36,988 nucleotides of DNA from Streptobacillus ratti (GCF_001891165.1 NZ_LKKW01000011.1:1-36988), one strand, 5' to 3'; shown: positions 20,201 to 27,604, numbered from the stretch's first letter. Numbers and translations are program-made. The notes: a model not told the origin generated them from the letters alone.

Positions 20201-20754
20201 TTTTTATCTGTTTCAAATTCAAGCCAAGTTCCTTTATATGGAATAATTTTACCGATAAACATATCTTTACCAGTTTGCATATTTAATTCTTTATTAAAAG
20301 TGATACCAGGTGATCTATGCAATTGAGAAACAACTACTCTTTCTGCTCCATTTATTATGAAAGTAGCTTTATCAGTCATCAAAGGTATATCTCCAAAATG
20401 TACCAATGTTTCCTTAATTTCTCCAGTTTTATTGTTTGTTAATCTTAATTTAACTTTTAATTGACCTGAAAATGTTTTCCCTCTTTTTTTACATTCTAAC
20501 TCGTCATTTAATGGTGCTTCACTATCATGTATTTCATACCCAAAATACTCCAGCTTTAAAGTACCATTAGCAGATTCTATTGGGAATGTTTCTTGGAATA
20601 TTGCCTCAAGTCCTTTTAATTCTCTTGAATCGTAAGATCTTTTTGTTTGTAAAAAATCTTCATAAGAATCTAATTGGAATTCTAAAAAATTAGGCATTTC
20701 TCCCCTATCTTTAATTTTCCCAAAACTATATCTTTTAATTAGTTTGTTATTCAT
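17296..20754 (-). CDS. rpoB: RNA polymerase beta subunit
   Basis: 1152 residues. The rifampicin-pocket region is conserved ([38 protein letters not shown]), followed by the signature [16 protein letters not shown]. Further on are [31 protein letters not shown] and the C-terminal [21 protein letters not shown] clamp segment (given in part as known core). The rifampicin-pocket positions look wild type (Gln, Asp, His and Ser in the expected places), suggesting a susceptible allele, though this is inference. The gene lies 166 bp downstream of rplL, beyond a hairpin, with GGAGG before the ATG. Confidence 0.98.
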   Translation of the reverse strand: MNNKLIKRYSFGKIKDRGEMPNFLEFQLDSYEDFLQTKRSYDSRELKGLEAIFQETFPIESANGTLKLEYFGYEIHDSEAPLNDELECKKRGKTFSGQLKVKLRLTNNKTGEIKETLVHFGDIPLMTDKATFIINGAERVVVSQLHRSPGITFNKELNMQTGKDMFIGKIIPYKGTWLEFETDKNDVLNVKIDRKKKVLASVFLKAVKFFESNSEIMDEFFEIKTIQLAPIYKKYKNIEDAKSVIRTEIEGSFVNEDIVNEKTGEIVIESESFIDEITVDKLIEYNISEITIWEVKPEDRMIAKSIKDDHTKSSDEAVVEVFKKIKPGDIVTVESAYNLIIPMFFNPQRYDFAPVGRYKINKRLKLEGEINEQDIVLTKKDVIATINYLKVLYNGGGSTDDIDNLSNRRVRGVGELLSIQIKGGVAKMSKMVKEKMQTQDINTLTPQSLLNTKPLNALILEFFGSGQLSQFMDQSNPLAELTHKRRISALGPGGLSRDRAGFEVRDVHNSHYGRVCPIETPEGPNIGLIASLSTYGKVNKYGFIETPFVKVKDGVADFNDISYLAADEEEGLFIAQADTNIDEKGRLLDNDITCRYGDEIVHVKKEQVDLMDVSPKQIVSVSAGLIPFLEHDDANRALMGSNMQRQAVPLLKTEAPYVGTGLERKVAIDSGAVLVSKVKGEVTYVDASKIIVTDKKGDEHLHRLLNFEKSNQSMCLHQKPIIDLGAKVNKGDILADGPSTSGGDLSLGKNILLAFMPWEGYNFEDGILISERLRKDDVFTSLHIEEFDIEARTTKLGEEEITREIPNVSEEALRNLDKDGIVRIGAYVEPDDILVGKVTPKGESEPPAEERLLRAIFGEKAKDVRDTSLRLPHGVKGTVVDVLVLSKENKDDLKAGVNKVVRVYVAEKRKIMVGDKMSGRHGNKGVISRVLPVEDMPHLEDGTPVDVCLNPLGVPSRMNIGQVLEVHLGLAIGDMNKHIATPVFDGATEEDVKNYLEEAGYPRTGKVKLIDGRTGEYFDNPVTVGRMYMLKLHHLVEDKMHARAIGPYSLVTQQPLGGKAQFGGQRLGEMEVWALEAYGASNILQEMLTVKSDDINGRTKTYESIIKGQSMPEADAPESFKVLIKEFQSLGLDVNLYNKEGERIELDNNFEG

Positions 20755-20864
20755 TTTTTAAGTTTCCTCCTATGAAAAATATACCTTGATACACCGAAAA
20801 TAATGTGTTAAATATAAAAATGATCAAAGTAAAAAGATTTGAAATTTGAATGGTGTTATAAATG

Positions 20865-20895
20865 AGGAAAAGACATCACGTACTTTCGGATGTCT
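20865..20895 (-). terminator. Attenuator-like hairpin between rplL and rpoB
   Basis: Minus strand: AGACATC (20895-20889), a loop of 11, GATGTCT (20877-20871), then TTTTCC. The 7-bp stem has a weak T-run. Partial terminators at this site tune the ratio of L12 to RNA polymerase in other bacteria. Confidence 0.5.
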
Positions 20896-20920
20896 ATTCC
20901 CCTATTTTAATATGTTGTTA

Positions 20921-21286
20921 TTATTTTAATTCTACAGATGCTCCAGCAGCTTCTAATTTACCTTTAATTTCTTCTGCTTCTTCTTTTGAAGCTCCTTCTT
21001 TAACTGCTCCACCGTTATCTACTAAGTCTTTAGCTTCTTTTAAACCTAATCCTGTAATAGCTCTTACTTCTTTAATAACTGCTATTTTGTTAGCTCCTGC
21101 TCCTGTTAATACTACATCGAAGTTTGTTTTTTCTTCAACTGCTTCTGCAGCTACTGCTCCACCTGCAACTGCAACTGGTTGTGCTGATACTCCAAAAGTT
21201 TCTTCTATAGCTTCTACTACTTCTTTTAATTCTAATACTGTCATTACTTTTAAATCTTCAATAAATTGTTCTTTATTAAATGCCAT
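20921..21286 (-). CDS. rplL: 50S ribosomal protein bL12 (L7/L12)
   Basis: A 121-residue acidic stalk protein. The N-terminal dimerisation helices ([20 protein letters not shown]) and the Ala/Val/Glu-rich hinge (about 38-53) are followed by the C-terminal GTPase-factor-binding domain ([32 protein letters not shown]). It forms the stalk with L10. It is encoded 31 bp after rplJ with AGGAGG before the ATG. Confidence 0.98.
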   Translation of the reverse strand: MAFNKEQFIEDLKVMTVLELKEVVEAIEETFGVSAQPVAVAGGAVAAEAVEEKTNFDVVLTGAGANKIAVIKEVRAITGLGLKEAKDLVDNGGAVKEGASKEEAEEIKGKLEAAGASVELK

Positions 21287-21317
21287 TTTAATTCCTCCTG
21301 TTTTTTAATATATATTA

Positions 21318-21812
21318 TTAAGCTTCTTTTTGTTCTGCTACGTTAGATAATCCAACTGCTAACATTCTTACTGGTGATAATAATCCGTATGCTATCATAC
21401 CTAGTAATTCTGGTCTTGATGGTAACTTAGCTAATGCTTCTATTGTACTTTTATCAGCTACTTTTCCATCAACAATTCCACCTTTGATTTTTAATTTTTC
21501 ACCTTTAAATTGTTGTGCAAAATCATAAATTAATTTTGATGGTGCAACTCCATCTTCAAATCCTAAAGCAAAAGATGTTGCTCCCTCAGCCAATTCATTT
21601 AACTCAAGATCTAAACCAACATTTTTTAAAGCTATTTGTACTAATCTATTTTTAGCAACAAAATATTCTACGTTAGCTTTTCTTGCTTCACTTCTTAATT
21701 TTGTATCTTCATTAACTGTAATCCCTTTATAATCAACAAAAATCACTGCTTTTGCTTCTTTTAATTTTTCAGTCAACATTTCTACTGCTGCAATATTAGC
21801 TTTTGATGCCAT
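21318..21812 (-). CDS. rplJ: 50S ribosomal protein uL10
   Basis: A 164-residue stalk-base protein. The rRNA-binding N-domain shows AKAVIFVDYKGITVNEDTKL and the typical FVAKNRL motif; LPSRPELLGMIAYGLLSPV leads into the C-terminal helix that binds L12 dimers. L10 (with L12) usually represses its own operon by binding the leader, and a matching L10 leader with terminator lies immediately upstream. AAGGAGGTG precedes the ATG. Confidence 0.97.
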   Translation of the reverse strand: MASKANIAAVEMLTEKLKEAKAVIFVDYKGITVNEDTKLRSEARKANVEYFVAKNRLVQIALKNVGLDLELNELAEGATSFALGFEDGVAPSKLIYDFAQQFKGEKLKIKGGIVDGKVADKSTIEALAKLPSRPELLGMIAYGLLSPVRMLAVGLSNVAEQKEA

Positions 21813-21833
21813 ATTGTTTCACCTCCTTGTAAA

Positions 21834-21940
21834 TAAAAAAACCACTATATTTTAGTGGGCGAGGTTAAAAGTATATACCTTATATATGTACTATACTCAG
21901 AACTCACCTCGGTAGGATTTACTTTATACCTACTGTCTTT
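21834..21940 (-). promoter_or_regulatory. Ribosomal L10 leader with intrinsic terminator
   Basis: The minus strand reads AGACAGTAGGT, then CCTACCGAGGTGAG, then ACCTCG, the arrangement of the L10 leader (Rfam RF00557 type). A terminator follows: CCACTA, loop AAATA, TAGTGG and eight T (21858-21834), 22 bp before the rplJ ATG. Binding of L10(L12)4 is expected to favour termination. Confidence 0.85.
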
Positions 21941-21974
21941 AGTTTGTTCAAATGATTATTCATTTTAACAAAAA

Positions 21975-22058
21975 TGGTGCGCAAGGTGGGACTCGAACCC
22001 ACACGCCGAAGCACTAGATCCTAAGTCTAGCGTGTATGCCAATTTCACCACTCGCGCA
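21975..22058 (-). tRNA. tRNA-Leu (anticodon UAG)
   Basis: An 84-nt type II tRNA with acceptor TGCGCGA/TTGCGCA, anticodon stem CTAGA/TCTAG around loop CTTAGGA, a long variable arm TGCTTCGGCGTG, T-arm GGGTTCGAGTCCC and an encoded CCA. It is the last of four tandem tRNAs before the L10 leader. Confidence 0.95.
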
Positions 22059-22062
22059 TGTA

Positions 22063-22139
22063 TGGGGTGACCGACGGGACTTGAACCCGCGACAACCAGT
22101 GCCACAAACTGGCGCTCTACCAACTGAACTACGGCCACC
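22063..22139 (-). tRNA. tRNA-His (anticodon GUG)
   Basis: Acceptor GTGGCCG/CGGTCAC, anticodon stem CCAGT/ACTGG around loop TTGTGGC, and T-loop GTTCAAG. The template G at position -1 faces C73, the histidine identity pair. CCA is encoded. Confidence 0.95.
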
Positions 22140-22150
22140 ATAAATAAAAA

Positions 22151-22226
22151 TGGAGCGGGAGACGAGGGTCGAACTCGCGACATTCAGCTTGGAAGGCTGA
22201 CACTCTACCAACTGAGTTACTCCCGC
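22151..22226 (-). tRNA. tRNA-Gly (anticodon UCC)
   Basis: Acceptor GCGGGAG/CTCCCGC, anticodon stem TCAGC/GCTGA around loop CTTCCAA, T-loop GTTCGAC, encoded CCA. Confidence 0.95.
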
Positions 22227-22233
22227 ATAATAA

Positions 22234-22310
22234 TGGTCGGTGTAACAGGATTTGAACCTGTGACCCCTTGCTCCCAAGGCAAGTGCGCTACCGAGCTGCG
22301 CTATACACCG
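22234..22310 (-). tRNA. tRNA-Pro (anticodon UGG)
   Basis: Acceptor CGGTGTA/TACACCG, anticodon stem CTTGC/GCAAG around loop CTTGGGA, T-loop GTTCAAA, encoded CCA. It is first in the tRNA cluster, just downstream of a strong promoter. Confidence 0.95.
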
Positions 22311-22338
22311 TTATTATATTGTCCTATCGACAAGAATT

Positions 22339-22367
22339 ATATTACCATATTTAAAATGCTTTGTCAA
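22339..22367 (-). promoter_or_regulatory. Promoter of the tRNA (and probably rplJL-rpoBC) operon
   Basis: Minus strand: consensus TTGACA (22367-22362), 17-bp spacer, TAATAT (22344-22339). Transcription would start about 20 bp before tRNA-Pro. A small TTGTC/GACAA hairpin lies in the short leader. No separate promoter consistent with the L10 leader is visible between tRNA-Leu and rplJ. Confidence 0.8.
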
Positions 22368-22413
22368 CACTTTTTATATTTTTTTGAAAGTTTTTTATAT
22401 CACATATATTTTA

Positions 22414-22446
22414 AATAAGTGTAGAGATAATTCCACTACACTTATT
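22414..22446 (-). terminator. Terminator after thiZ
   Basis: AATAAGTGTAG and CTACACTTATT form a perfect 11-bp stem around an 11-nt loop, 4 bp past the thiZ stop. The following minus-strand sequence is A/T-rich but lacks a clean T-run. Confidence 0.6.
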
Positions 22447-22449
22447 ATA

Positions 22450-23187
22450 CTATTTTTTATTTAATTCTTCTAATATTTTTTTCTTAAATTCTATAAACTC
22501 TATCGTAGTATTGTCTCTTTTTTCTAAATCAATATGTATTTCTTTAGAAATCTTCCCTACACCATTTTCTATTTTTAATATATATATTCTATTAGATAAT
22601 AATATTGCTTCATCTATATCATGGGTTATTAATAAAGTTGTAAGATTTAATTTTTTTCTAATCTCCATATACCATTTATGTATATTTGACTTTGTTATTA
22701 AATCTAATGCTGAAAATGGTTCATCAAGTAAATTCATATCATCAGAAAACATATATGTTCTTAAAAATGCTACTCTTTGTCTTTGTCCTCCTGATAACTC
22801 TCTAGGATACTTATATTCAAGACCTGAAAGACCAAAATTTTCAAGATTATTACTTACTTTTTCAAATGCTTTTTTCTTATCTATGCCTTTAATTATTAAA
22901 GGAAGAGAAATATTTTCTATTACATTTTTAAATGGCAGTAATAAATCTTTTTGTAACATATAGCTCATTTTACCATTTTTACCTGTAACATCTATATTAT
23001 TTAATAAAACTTTACCTGTATTTGCAGGTATAATCCCAGCAACAGCATTAAAAATTGTAGTTTTCCCACTTCCAGACGGACCTATAACACTTACAAGTTC
23101 ACCATTATTAACATGAAAATTAATATCTTCTACTATATTTTTTCCATTTAAAACAACACTTAAATTCTTTACTTCTAATTTTATCAT
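22450..23187 (-). CDS. ThiZ-type ABC transporter ATPase (thiamine precursor uptake)
   Basis: A 245-residue ABC ATPase of the NitT/TauT branch. Walker A GPSGSGKT (36-43), ABC signature LSGGQRQ (131-137), Walker B MNLLDEP (151-157) and the H-loop in LLITHDIDEA are all complete. It energises the permease and binding protein encoded upstream in the same operon. The TPP riboswitch at the head of the operon assigns the substrate to a thiamine precursor such as hydroxymethylpyrimidine or a related compound; by sequence alone a taurine- or nitrate-type role could not be excluded. The ribosome binding site (GGAGA) lies in the thiY stop region at unusually long spacing (about 15 nt). Confidence 0.85.
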   Translation of the reverse strand: MIKLEVKNLSVVLNGKNIVEDINFHVNNGELVSVIGPSGSGKTTIFNAVAGIIPANTGKVLLNNIDVTGKNGKMSYMLQKDLLLPFKNVIENISLPLIIKGIDKKKAFEKVSNNLENFGLSGLEYKYPRELSGGQRQRVAFLRTYMFSDDMNLLDEPFSALDLITKSNIHKWYMEIRKKLNLTTLLITHDIDEAILLSNRIYILKIENGVGKISKEIHIDLEKRDNTTIEFIEFKKKILEELNKK

Positions 23188-23198
23188 AAAAATATATA

Positions 23199-24182
23199 TT
23201 ATTCTCCTAAATACTTATTTGTAAACCCAAAATCTTTTTCTATTGGATTTTCAAGTAATCCATTATTAAATAACCATGTATAGAATGTATTCCATCTTCC
23301 TGAATCTATATGCCCCCATTTAACTCCTTTATCTACATAGTAATCATTTAACCATTTTTGTGATTCTAATACTAAGTTTCTATCAAGTTCTGGTGCTTCT
23401 TTTAATAAAATATCAACAGATTCTTCAACATTTTCTATAGCATACATATATCCTTTTTCTATAGCCTTTAGTAAATTTGTAACATTTTCTTCATTATTTG
23501 ATAAAAAATAGTTATTTGCTATTATAACAGGTGTGTAATAATCAAGTTCTGGTGCTACTTTAACATCTAAGAAATTAAATTCAAATCCTGCATTTTTTAA
23601 TGCAATTCCATCCCAACCATAAAATATCCATGTTGCATCTGTATCTGTTTTCAATGCCTTTAATACATCCCATGAATAAGGTATTACATTAACTTTTTCA
23701 AAATTTGCACCTTCATCTTTCATTAGTTTTTTAATTACAGCTTGTTCTATAGGATCTTCCCATGTACCATAAGTTTTACCTTCTAAATCTTTAAATGAAG
23801 TAATATTTTTATTTTTTAAAGATACAAGACCTGATGTATTATGTTGAAGTATAGTTGCAATAGCAGTAACAGGTAATTTTTCCTTAGCAGCAAAATATTT
23901 AGCTAATGTATCTTGGAAACTTATTCCTAATTGTGCCTTACCTGTACCTATTAATTGAGCACTACTACCTTCTGGTGGTTGAACTATTTCTACATCTAAA
24001 CCATATTCATCAAAATATCCTTTTTCTTTAGCAACAAAAAGCCCTGTATGATTAGTATTAGGAACCCAATCAAGAACAATAGTTATCCTCTCTTTTATTT
24101 TTTGACCATTTGTCTCAGCTTTTTTCATTCCACAACTTACCATTAAAACCATTGTGAAAAAGATAGTTAATATTTTTTTCAT
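23199..24182 (-). CDS. ThiY-type lipoprotein, NMT1/THI5-like substrate-binding protein
   Basis: A 327-residue extracytoplasmic binding protein. It has a lipoprotein signal peptide with Cys17 as the lipidated residue (LMVSC-G). The mature protein carries the NMT1/THI5 family opening LDWVPNTNHTGLFVAKEKGY, and then PPEGSSAQLIGTGKAQLGIS. These features bind pyrimidine-type thiamine precursors in characterised ThiY proteins. The start is ATG 24182, which overlaps the thiX stop as ATGA and has GGGAGG upstream. An ATG at 24194 precedes that Shine-Dalgarno sequence and is rejected. It is the middle gene of thiX-thiY-thiZ. Confidence 0.87.
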   Translation of the reverse strand: MKKILTIFFTMVLMVSCGMKKAETNGQKIKERITIVLDWVPNTNHTGLFVAKEKGYFDEYGLDVEIVQPPEGSSAQLIGTGKAQLGISFQDTLAKYFAAKEKLPVTAIATILQHNTSGLVSLKNKNITSFKDLEGKTYGTWEDPIEQAVIKKLMKDEGANFEKVNVIPYSWDVLKALKTDTDATWIFYGWDGIALKNAGFEFNFLDVKVAPELDYYTPVIIANNYFLSNNEENVTNLLKAIEKGYMYAIENVEESVDILLKEAPELDRNLVLESQKWLNDYYVDKGVKWGHIDSGRWNTFYTWLFNNGLLENPIEKDFGFTNKYLGE

Positions 24183-24928
24183 TTTTCCTCCCATTTAATT
24201 ATATATTTTTCCATTTTAGAAACTAATGTCATAAGAAATAGACTTAATGCTGATATAAAAAAGATAATTGCAAACATTTTATCAAAAGAATATGATTTTC
24301 TAACACGAGTCATATATACACCTAGACCATAAAATCCTCCTAGCCATTCTGCTACTACTGCACCTATTAAAGAATATGATACAGAAATTCTAAATCCTGC
24401 AAAGAAATAATTTAAAGAACTAGGTAATTTAACATGTATATATTCTTGAACCTTATTAGCTCCCATAGATTTTAAAAGTATTAAACTTTCTTTATCAACT
24501 GACTTATAACCATCAAGCAAAGCAACAGTTATAGGAAAAAAAGTTGTAAGCATAACTAAAAGTATTTTAGAACTCATACCATATCCAAGCCACAACACAA
24601 GTAAAGGAGCTATAGCTACAGTAGGTATAGTTTGAGTTATAATAAGCATAGGCATGGTTGTTTTATACATGAATTCAAATCTATCCATAATTATTGATAA
24701 TATAAAGGCAAAAAATGTTCCAAGCAAAAGACCACTAAATGCTTCTGTAATAGTATATCTTGTATGTTTCATTATTAAAGGAAAATCTTTAATAAAAGCT
24801 TCTATTACATCAATAGGTGATGGTAATAAGAATTTAGGAACTATTTTAAATCCAGATAATAATTGCCATATTATAAGTAAAAAAAATATTAAATAATAGC
24901 TAATTAATTTATCTATAATTTTTTTCAT
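24179..24928 (-). CDS. ThiX-type ABC transporter permease
   Basis: A 249-residue inner-membrane permease of the BPD_transp_1/TauC family, with about six hydrophobic segments and the EAA-type coupling loop (LLKSMGANKVQEYIHVKLPSS, central part MGANKVQEYIHVKLP). LLPSPIDVIEAF near the N-terminus is typical of this branch. The ATG at 24928 follows AGAAAGGAAG at 8-nt spacing, and that site is the strand sequestered by the riboswitch platform. An upstream in-frame ATG at 24949 would sit inside the regulatory hairpin. It is the first gene of the TPP-regulated operon. Confidence 0.86.
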   Translation of the reverse strand: MKKIIDKLISYYLIFFLLIIWQLLSGFKIVPKFLLPSPIDVIEAFIKDFPLIMKHTRYTITEAFSGLLLGTFFAFILSIIMDRFEFMYKTTMPMLIITQTIPTVAIAPLLVLWLGYGMSSKILLVMLTTFFPITVALLDGYKSVDKESLILLKSMGANKVQEYIHVKLPSSLNYFFAGFRISVSYSLIGAVVAEWLGGFYGLGVYMTRVRKSYSFDKMFAIIFFISALSLFLMTLVSKMEKYIIKWEEK

Positions 24929-24934
24929 AAAAAA

Positions 24935-25053
24935 ACTTCCTTTCTGCAAACAAAGGAAGTAAATATTTTAAATTAAAAAATACTTCCCTACGCCAGCATT
25001 ATCTGTATCAGGTTTATGGGTATAATCTCAGCCTTTTAAAGCACCCCAAGATT
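24935..25053 (-). promoter_or_regulatory. TPP riboswitch (THI element) with ribosome-binding-site sequestering platform
   Basis: The aptamer (25053 to about 24979) reads CTTGGGGTGC, GGCTGAGATTATACCC, ACCTGATACAG, ATAATGCTGGCGTAGGG, which are the conserved TPP-binding boxes. P1 can form from AATCTT and AAGTATT. Downstream, TACTTCCTTT (24961-24952) can pair with AAAGGAAGT (24943-24935), hiding the thiX ribosome binding site. Alternatively TACTTCC pairs with GGAAGTA, the 3' side of P1. TPP binding would stabilise P1, release the first pairing and switch translation off. Confidence 0.93.
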
Positions 25054-25054
25054 T

Positions 25055-25978
25055 TTATTTTTTCTTAATTATACTATCTGTTTCAAATTTTATATTATAT
25101 TGTTTAAAAAATTCAATAAAATTTGCTATCCATTTCTTATTTTCATTTTCTTTTAAATATACTAATTGGAATTTATCCTCAAGTTTATCAAATTCATGAA
25201 CTAAATTCATTTTCTTTTCTTTGATTTCTTCATAAACACAATAATACGGTAGAACACTAATTCCCATACCATTCATTACAAGATTTTTAATAGTTTCGTT
25301 ACTACCATTAACACTTATTTTTCTTTCAAAAGTATGGTTTATTATTTCTTCAAAATTTTCTATATATTTAGATGCAAGTTGAGTATCTTTTTTTAACATA
25401 CTCATTTCTTTAATATCTTCTATTTTATTAATATATGGTGGTGCAATAACTACAAATGGATAATTATCAGTTTGTACAAATTTAAGATCTTTTTCATCTA
25501 CAATTTCTTCTTCCATCATAGCTATATCTATTATTCCATCTTTAATATGATTAATAAGTGAAGCACTATTTTTAATATATAAGTCAAATTCAATCTCTTT
25601 ATATTTTTTACTATAATCTGTGATAATTTTAGGTAAAAGAGGTTCTCCTATATTATGTGTAGCTCCAACTACAATTTTAGCTTTGTGATCTGAAACTATT
25701 CTTTTCATTTGATTTTCCAAACGAGATATTTTATTAAATATATCTTGCGACATTTTATATAATTCATTCCCTGCGAATGTAAGTTTAAAACTTTTAGAAT
25801 TTCTTTCTATTAATTGTGTAGACATAGAAAGTTCAAATTTTTTAAGTTGTATAGAAACTGCTGATTGGCTTATAAACAGCTTTTTAGCAGCTTTTGTAAA
25901 ACTTTTTTCATTACAAGTTTCATAAAAAATTTTTAAATGATGTATATCCAAACTTGTCATTCCCTTCTTTACATTCAT
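25055..25978 (-). CDS. LysR-family transcriptional regulator
   Basis: A 307-residue LysR regulator. The N-terminal winged helix-turn-helix is typical: DIHHLKIFYETCNEKSFTKA, AAKKLFISQSAVSIQLKKFE, then TFAGNEL. A substrate-binding-type effector domain spans about 95-300 (VVGATHNIGEPLLPKII, MNGMGISVLPYYCVYEE). The effector cannot be told from sequence. The start is uncertain: ATG 25978 has no ribosome binding site, ATG 25960 overlaps GAAGGGA, and TTG 25951 (giving MDIHHLKIF, the usual LysR start) lies about 10 nt after GAAGGG. The gene ends 2 bp before the TPP aptamer, so the aptamer transcript may begin from read-through or from a promoter inside the 3' end of this gene. Confidence 0.88.
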   Translation of the reverse strand: MNVKKGMTSLDIHHLKIFYETCNEKSFTKAAKKLFISQSAVSIQLKKFELSMSTQLIERNSKSFKLTFAGNELYKMSQDIFNKISRLENQMKRIVSDHKAKIVVGATHNIGEPLLPKIITDYSKKYKEIEFDLYIKNSASLINHIKDGIIDIAMMEEEIVDEKDLKFVQTDNYPFVVIAPPYINKIEDIKEMSMLKKDTQLASKYIENFEEIINHTFERKISVNGSNETIKNLVMNGMGISVLPYYCVYEEIKEKKMNLVHEFDKLEDKFQLVYLKENENKKWIANFIEFFKQYNIKFETDSIIKKK

Positions 25979-26014
25979 TAATCAAATGTATAATTTATAT
26001 GCTATTTATTTAAT

Positions 26015-26043
26015 ATTATATATTATTTGTTTTAAATTTTCAA
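26015..26043 (-). promoter_or_regulatory. Promoter of the lysR gene
   Basis: Minus strand: TTGAAA (26043-26038), 17-bp spacer, TATAAT (26020-26015). It is divergent from the purine permease promoter and starts transcription about 30 nt before the annotated ATG. Confidence 0.65.
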
Positions 26044-26059
26044 GAAAATTTATCAGCTA

Positions 26060-26088
26060 TTTACTTTTTTAATTTTTTATGATAATAT
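26060..26088 (+). promoter_or_regulatory. Promoter of the riboswitch-purine permease unit
   Basis: TTTACT (26060-26065), 17-bp spacer, TAATAT (26083-26088). The predicted start, about 26095, falls just before the aptamer. Confidence 0.55.
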
Positions 26089-26101
26089 GTTTATGTAAAA
26101 A

Positions 26102-26236
26102 TCGTATATCTCCTTATAAATGGCAAGGAAGTTTCTACCCTAGAGCCTTAATCTAGGACTACGAAAATTATATATTTTAGTGTTGGACTTTCTTTTCTAT
26201 TTTTAATGAGAACGATTTAAAAATACAGAAGGGAGT
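26102..26236 (+). promoter_or_regulatory. Guanine-class purine riboswitch with translational platform
   Basis: Aptamer (26102-26164): P1 TCGTA/TACGA, P2 TCCTT/AAGGA, P3 CCTAG/CTAGG, core GTTTCTACC and loop AGCCTTAAT, all matching the purine riboswitch consensus. The specificity base in GGACTACG is C (26159), predicting guanine/hypoxanthine rather than adenine. Downstream, ACTTTCTTTT (26187-26196) can pair with AGAAGGGAGT (26227-26236), hiding the ribosome binding site. No GC-rich terminator is present. Confidence 0.9.
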
Positions 26237-26242
26237 TTTTTT

Positions 26243-27577
26243 GTGAATAAATTTTTTAAATTTTACACTTATGAAACTAATTTTAAAACAGAGGTAATAG
26301 CTGGAATTACAACATTTCTAACTATGGCGTACATTTTAGGAGTTAATGTAGGTATACTATCTACAGCAGGTTTGCCAGCAAATGCAGTTTTCTTAGCAAC
26401 TGCCGTAGCAGCAGCTGTGGCTTGTATATTTATGGGGCTTTATTCTAATTCACCTGTTGCACTAGCACCTGGTATGGGACTTAATGCTTTCTTTACATAT
26501 ACAGTTGTGCTTGAATATGGTTATACATGGCAAGAAGCTTTAGCAATGGTATTTTTATCAGGAGTGATATTCTTAATCATTTCATTACTAGGGTTAAGAA
26601 AATTAATCATAGAGTCTATACCTGCAAGTTTGAAACAATCTATAGGAGCTGGAATAGGATTCTTTATAGCATTTATTGGGCTTGTTAAAATGGGAGTAAT
26701 AGTGGCTAGTCCTGCTACATTAGTTACACTAGGAAACTTTAAAAATCCTACTGTATTACTTGCTTTATTTGGATTATTTATTACAATTATTTTAATGAGC
26801 TTAGAATTTAAATCAGGAATTTTTATAGGATTATTTATTACTGCTGTAGTTGGTATCATTTTAAATAAAATAGGAATTTCTGGAATGCCTACAACACCAA
26901 CACAAGTAGTAAGTGTACAATTTGACACTTCAGTAATTGGAGCATTTGTAGGTGGTCTAAAATCAATAATAACTAAACCTCAAACAATAATAGTTGTATT
27001 TACAATGTTATTTGTTGATTTCTTTGATACAGCTGGTACATTGATTGCAGTTACAAATAAGATTAATAATAATGGAAAAAAAGATTATGACATGGATAAA
27101 ATGTTCTATTCAGATGCAATAGGTACTATAGTAGGGTCAGCTTTTGGAACTTCAAATGTTACAAGTTATATTGAATCTACTAGTGGTGTTGCAGTTGGTG
27201 GTAGAACTGGATTAACTTCAATAGTAGTTGGATTATTATTCCTATTATCTACTCTATTTTCTCCACTATTAACTGTAATATCTGGTATAGAAGTAAGTGG
27301 AGTATTCTTAGAACCTGTAGTTGCACCATCACTTGTAGTAGTTGGTATTTTAATGGCAACTCAACTTTCTAATGTTGATTGGCATGATTTCTCGACTGCA
27401 TCATCTGGATTTATAACTATAGTAGTAATGATATTATCATATTCTATAGCAGATGGTATAGCAGCTGGATTTATTGTATATGTATTAAGTAAATTATTTA
27501 CAAATAAGAATAAAGAAATTGGAAAAGTAGTTTGGTTCTTATTCACAGTATTCTTATTATATTTCATATCAAGATAA
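26243..27577 (+). CDS. Guanine/hypoxanthine permease (AzgA/PbuG family)
   Basis: A 444-residue integral membrane protein of the nucleobase NCS2/AzgA branch, with about 12-14 hydrophobic segments. Family hallmarks are FKTEVIAGITTFLTMAYI at the N-terminus, VALAPGMGLNAFFTYTVV in segment 3, LFVDFFDTAGTLIAV, and DAIGTIVGSAFGTSNVTSYI followed by ESTSGVAVGGRTGLTS. It is likely a proton-coupled importer of guanine and hypoxanthine, in agreement with the guanine-class riboswitch in its leader. The start is GTG 26243, seven bases after GGGAG; that Shine-Dalgarno sequence is the strand sequestered by the riboswitch. It is monocistronic, ending at a shared bidirectional terminator. Confidence 0.92.
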   Translation: MNKFFKFYTYETNFKTEVIAGITTFLTMAYILGVNVGILSTAGLPANAVFLATAVAAAVACIFMGLYSNSPVALAPGMGLNAFFTYTVVLEYGYTWQEALAMVFLSGVIFLIISLLGLRKLIIESIPASLKQSIGAGIGFFIAFIGLVKMGVIVASPATLVTLGNFKNPTVLLALFGLFITIILMSLEFKSGIFIGLFITAVVGIILNKIGISGMPTTPTQVVSVQFDTSVIGAFVGGLKSIITKPQTIIVVFTMLFVDFFDTAGTLIAVTNKINNNGKKDYDMDKMFYSDAIGTIVGSAFGTSNVTSYIESTSGVAVGGRTGLTSIVVGLLFLLSTLFSPLLTVISGIEVSGVFLEPVVAPSLVVVGILMATQLSNVDWHDFSTASSGFITIVVMILSYSIADGIAAGFIVYVLSKLFTNKNKEIGKVVWFLFTVFLLYFISR

Positions 27578-27604
27578 TAACAAACTTCCCATAACTTATA
27601 TAAT

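Noticed and set aside
21922-21950. TTGAAC-17 bp-TATAAA on the minus strand, resembling a promoter for rplJ
   Set aside because: The -10 and spacer lie inside the AGACAGTAGGT...CCTACC stem that belongs to the L10 leader RNA, so this DNA must be transcribed; the promoter should be further upstream.
21965-22418. Open frames of 60-90 codons across the tRNA cluster
   Set aside because: They translate tRNA genes and their flanks; four complete cloverleaf tRNAs explain this region.
24954-24987. GGAAGTA/TACTTCC stem read as a transcription terminator of the TPP riboswitch
   Set aside because: The following T-run is interrupted (TTTGTTTGC), and formation without ligand would give the opposite of the usual TPP logic; it fits an antisequestrator better.
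26102-26164. Adenine or 2'-deoxyguanosine specificity of the purine riboswitch
   Set aside because: The specificity base is C (GGACTACG), against adenine, and the core GTTTCTACC is the standard guanine-type sequence.
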